Shown here one piece after another: positions 15,208 through 17,071 of a stretch of 17,071 nt of DNA (positions are counted from its first letter, which is position 1; the number at the start of each line of letters is the position of its first letter). This DNA comes from JAYZDB01 sp036338025. Its GTDB lineage: Bacteria > Planctomycetota > UBA1135 > UBA2386. The stretch lies in NCBI GenBank assembly GCA_036338025.1, contig JAYZDB010000280.1, forward strand, positions 1-17,071, read 5' to 3'. Below the pieces are notes generated by a model. The model had not been told where the DNA came from, searched no databases, and saw only the letters and a list, made by a program, of their open reading frames with translations. The position numbers were made by a program, and so were the translations under genes.

Positions 15208-16338
15208 GTGATCGAGACCTTCCTGATGACCGTGGCGGGACTTTTTCCGCAGGGCGTGCCTCCGATGTCTGAGGCTGTGCTGCTGGGCCGGTCCACTCGT
15301 GATGGCCGTCTGCAACTATCCCAGTTGGCGCTTGGGAGTGGTGGTGTGCGTAGCCGAGAGGTATCCGGCCGCAGCAGGCAGCGGAGTTCAAAGCCTGGGT
15401 GGGCGGAGACCGTGGGTGGTGTGCGTGTGAGCGCCAGGGAGGAAGGCGTCAAGCTGACCTTCGTCTCGGGTCGCGAACTCTTGATCACGCCGAGTGCGCG
15501 CATTCATCTTCGATCGGGCGAACAGACGCTAGCGTTTTTTGGCGGTGTGCGTTTGTGTCTGGCCGACGGCTCGGTGGTTACCATCAAGCGTGGAGCCAGT
15601 TCCAGACTTCCTTTGGCATCCGTGGTTGTCGAACACCTCGGAAAAGTGCGGCGTATCTGGGCGGGTTCGCGGAGGGTGGTCCATACGAGTTACTCACGAG
15701 CCTTTCGGGGTTCTACCCTGATGGTGCTCGGCGACGGCGGCAGCCTCTATCGTGCGAGTGTCGCCGGGCCGGTGATGGCCCTGTCCAGGGTGCTCTGTCC
15801 CGCAGATCAGGTTCATTGCTTGCCGGCCCGACGTCTGGCGATCGTCGGGGATGTCCTTGCCAGGTCGCTTGGACTCCTGCCGGGGCATGCGCCGCGCAAG
15901 TCTGTGCAGTTTCCCCAAGTAGCGGAGGCGGCCCGTCGCTTTGCGGCTCTCGAACCGCTGTTTGCCAGGCACGTCGCGCGGCTTCCGGGTGCGGTAGGGC
16001 AGTTATGGTTTTCCTTGGCGGACCAGTATCGACTGAAACTCTCGAGTTCCGACTCAGGAGTCATGACCATCGGTTTGTATCGAGGTGCCAGCGGTATTCC
16101 GGGCGTAGAGTGGATCGTGGCATCGCGCACAACGATCCACTTCGTGCGCCCCGATGGAGGTGAGAGGGGAGGCCCCCGCTACTTCATGCGTGGCTTGGAC
16201 CTCCACGATCTGGTGGATGGCTTGCTACCGATCCCGAACTCTGCTGCACAACGTTCGCAGGTTGTTCGAGTCATGAAGGCAATGGGTGGGCAGGAACCGA
16301 AGAAGCTGAAGATCCGGGTAGCTGGTCGAAGCCGGTAG
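15208..16338 (+). CDS. Protein of unknown function, possible weak FecR-like patch
   Basis: This frame encodes up to 376 aa. GTG 15208 is the first start; ATG 15226 (residue 7) and ATG 15265 (residue 20) are alternatives, none with a strong ribosome binding site. The first 20 residues include a hydrophobic stretch (FLMTVAGLF) that could be part of a signal sequence but lacks N-terminal positive charges. Residues about 75-195 are rich in short beta-like segments, and VRLCLADGSVVTIKRGASS (114-132) loosely resembles the DGS core of FecR domains. Residues about 235-345 form a second region with SLADQYRLKLSSSDSG and VEWIVASRTTIHF. The C-terminus is basic. It is divergent from the moxR operon and upstream of the small anchored protein gene. 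I do not recognise a family; coding is supported by a long open frame with protein-like composition. Confidence 0.65.
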   Translation: MIETFLMTVAGLFPQGVPPMSEAVLLGRSTRDGRLQLSQLALGSGGVRSREVSGRSRQRSSKPGWAETVGGVRVSAREEGVKLTFVSGRELLITPSARIHLRSGEQTLAFFGGVRLCLADGSVVTIKRGASSRLPLASVVVEHLGKVRRIWAGSRRVVHTSYSRAFRGSTLMVLGDGGSLYRASVAGPVMALSRVLCPADQVHCLPARRLAIVGDVLARSLGLLPGHAPRKSVQFPQVAEAARRFAALEPLFARHVARLPGAVGQLWFSLADQYRLKLSSSDSGVMTIGLYRGASGIPGVEWIVASRTTIHFVRPDGGERGGPRYFMRGLDLHDLVDGLLPIPNSAAQRSQVVRVMKAMGGQEPKKLKIRVAGRSR

Positions 16339-16346
16339 GGTTTCGA

Positions 16347-16397
16347 GGACCGCTCACTTTTTTGGCCTCAGGTGCTGGATGGTTCTCTCAGCGGTCC
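16347..16397. repeat. Intergenic inverted repeat between the two + strand unknown genes
   Basis: GGACCGCT (16347-16354) and AGCGGTCC (16390-16397) are perfect 8-bp arms with a 35-nt loop that contains a run of T residues (TTTTTT near 16358-16363). It sits 9 nt after the preceding stop codon and about 43 nt before the next ATG. It could form an RNA stem affecting termination or translation, but the large loop weakens this. The core AGCGGTC is shared with the arms at 10862-10900. Confidence 0.3.
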
Positions 16398-16439
16398 GGG
16401 CAGTAGCCGTGACGCGATGGTTTGGGTAACTTGGTGGCC

Positions 16440-17042
16440 ATGAAAGCTCTCTTACCCGTCTTGTTGTGCCTGGCCGTTGTAGGAGCGGGTTGGTACATGT
16501 GGACCGATGATGACCCCATTGTTCCAACGAAAGCTACCGGCCCTGTTTCGGGATCGTCGCCAGAAGGCACTACACCTGGTGAGATTGTCAACCCCGATTC
16601 CGGCAAGGCCACCCAGCCTGGTGCCTTGGATGAAAATAAGGTCACTGGAGCCAAGCCCAAGGCAGCGGTTCCACCCAAGGCACCGCAATCCGAGTTTGCC
16701 CGACAGCTCGGACTAAGCGAGGAGATGGCCGACAAGGTACGAACGTGGCATCGCAAGCTCGCGACTTCACAAAGTCAGTTCGGTAACGAATTCGACGATG
16801 GTGCGGATGGCCCGACCTTGGCGAAAGAATTCAATAGCGTGATGTCGAAGCAGCGCAAGGCTCTGATTGCCTTGGTCGGGGTCGCAAGTGCGAACAAAGC
16901 ACTGGTTGCATTACCGGTCTACGAGTTTGACCTCAGCGGGTCCTGGCATCGTGTGAATGCCGAGGGGCGAGCCATCCTGTTTACCGATCCCAACAAGGAA
17001 GACGTCTGGCGGAACTTCCAGCGCAAGCAGCGCCAGTCTTAA
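16440..17042 (+). CDS. Single-pass membrane-anchored protein of unknown function
   Basis: From ATG 16440 the protein is 200 aa; an upstream in-frame TTG at 16422 would add six residues, but MKALLPVLLCLAVVGAGWY makes a normal signal-anchor or signal peptide. Residues about 23-80 form a low-complexity Thr/Pro/Lys/Gly linker. A compact, mostly helical domain follows (about 83-200): SEFARQLGLSEEMADKVRTW, a charged helix around residue 130, and a beta-like end (YEFDLSGSWHRV, RAILFTDP). After the Cys in the signal region no further cysteines are present. This layout suits an envelope protein with its domain outside the membrane. I recognise no catalytic motif or family. It may be co-transcribed with the preceding gene, 101 nt upstream. 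Confidence 0.7.
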   Translation: MKALLPVLLCLAVVGAGWYMWTDDDPIVPTKATGPVSGSSPEGTTPGEIVNPDSGKATQPGALDENKVTGAKPKAAVPPKAPQSEFARQLGLSEEMADKVRTWHRKLATSQSQFGNEFDDGADGPTLAKEFNSVMSKQRKALIALVGVASANKALVALPVYEFDLSGSWHRVNAEGRAILFTDPNKEDVWRNFQRKQRQS

Positions 17043-17071
17043 AGCAGATCGGCCGCCAGGCGAACCTGACG

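Noticed and set aside
1..17071. Anti-phage defence, CRISPR, toxin-antitoxin or mobile element
   Set aside because: No repeat-spacer pattern, transposase, integrase, nuclease or toxin motif was found on either strand; the ATP-grasp/zincin and MoxR modules alone are not evidence of defence.

Overview
This 17 kb window is bacterial chromosomal DNA, G+C rich (roughly 60% by eye), with densely packed genes and no rRNA, tRNA, CRISPR array, phage gene or insertion sequence that I can see. Two predicted lipoproteins and other exported proteins point to a bacterium with a diderm-type envelope. The mix suggests Planctomycetota or a related lineage: a MoxR-DUF58-transglutaminase operon, a TPR/retropepsin-like lipoprotein, large beta-rich lipoproteins with carboxypeptidase-regulatory-like domains, HDLNN-type histidine kinase sequences, and frequent GTG/TTG starts. 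This is an inference from gene style; no taxonomic marker is present.

Left block (1-7067, + strand): the C-terminus of an upstream gene, then gpmI (cofactor-independent phosphoglycerate mutase), an exported M28 metallopeptidase overlapping it by 4 bp, a 909-aa lipoprotein, and a lipoprotein with N-terminal TPR-like helices and two tandem retropepsin-like aspartic protease domains. Junctions of -4, +8 and +4 nt indicate one operon that joins a glycolytic enzyme to three envelope proteins.

Middle block (7068-8663, + strand): a 265-nt spacer with a possible sigma70-like promoter, then a PAS/HisKA protein whose ATPase domain looks degenerate. It is translationally coupled (GTGA overlap) to a small, canonical acylphosphatase.

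Right-centre block (8669-14988, - strand): read right to left, MoxR ATPase, DUF58 protein and TgpA-like membrane transglutaminase, coupled by ATGA and GTGA overlaps. After a 96-nt gap holding a probable terminator come a zincin-type metallopeptidase and an ATP-grasp ligase of the D-Ala-D-Ala ligase superfamily, 16 nt apart. The ATP-grasp gene converges on the acylphosphatase gene with only 5 nt between stop codons.

Right block (14989-17071): a divergent intergenic region with a short dyad, then two + strand genes of unknown function, one with a possible FecR-like patch and one membrane-anchored with a low-complexity linker.

The best candidates for undescribed biology are the ATP-grasp/zincin pair, the pseudo-kinase/acylphosphatase pair, and the single-chain tandem retropepsin. 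I see no recognisable defence system.
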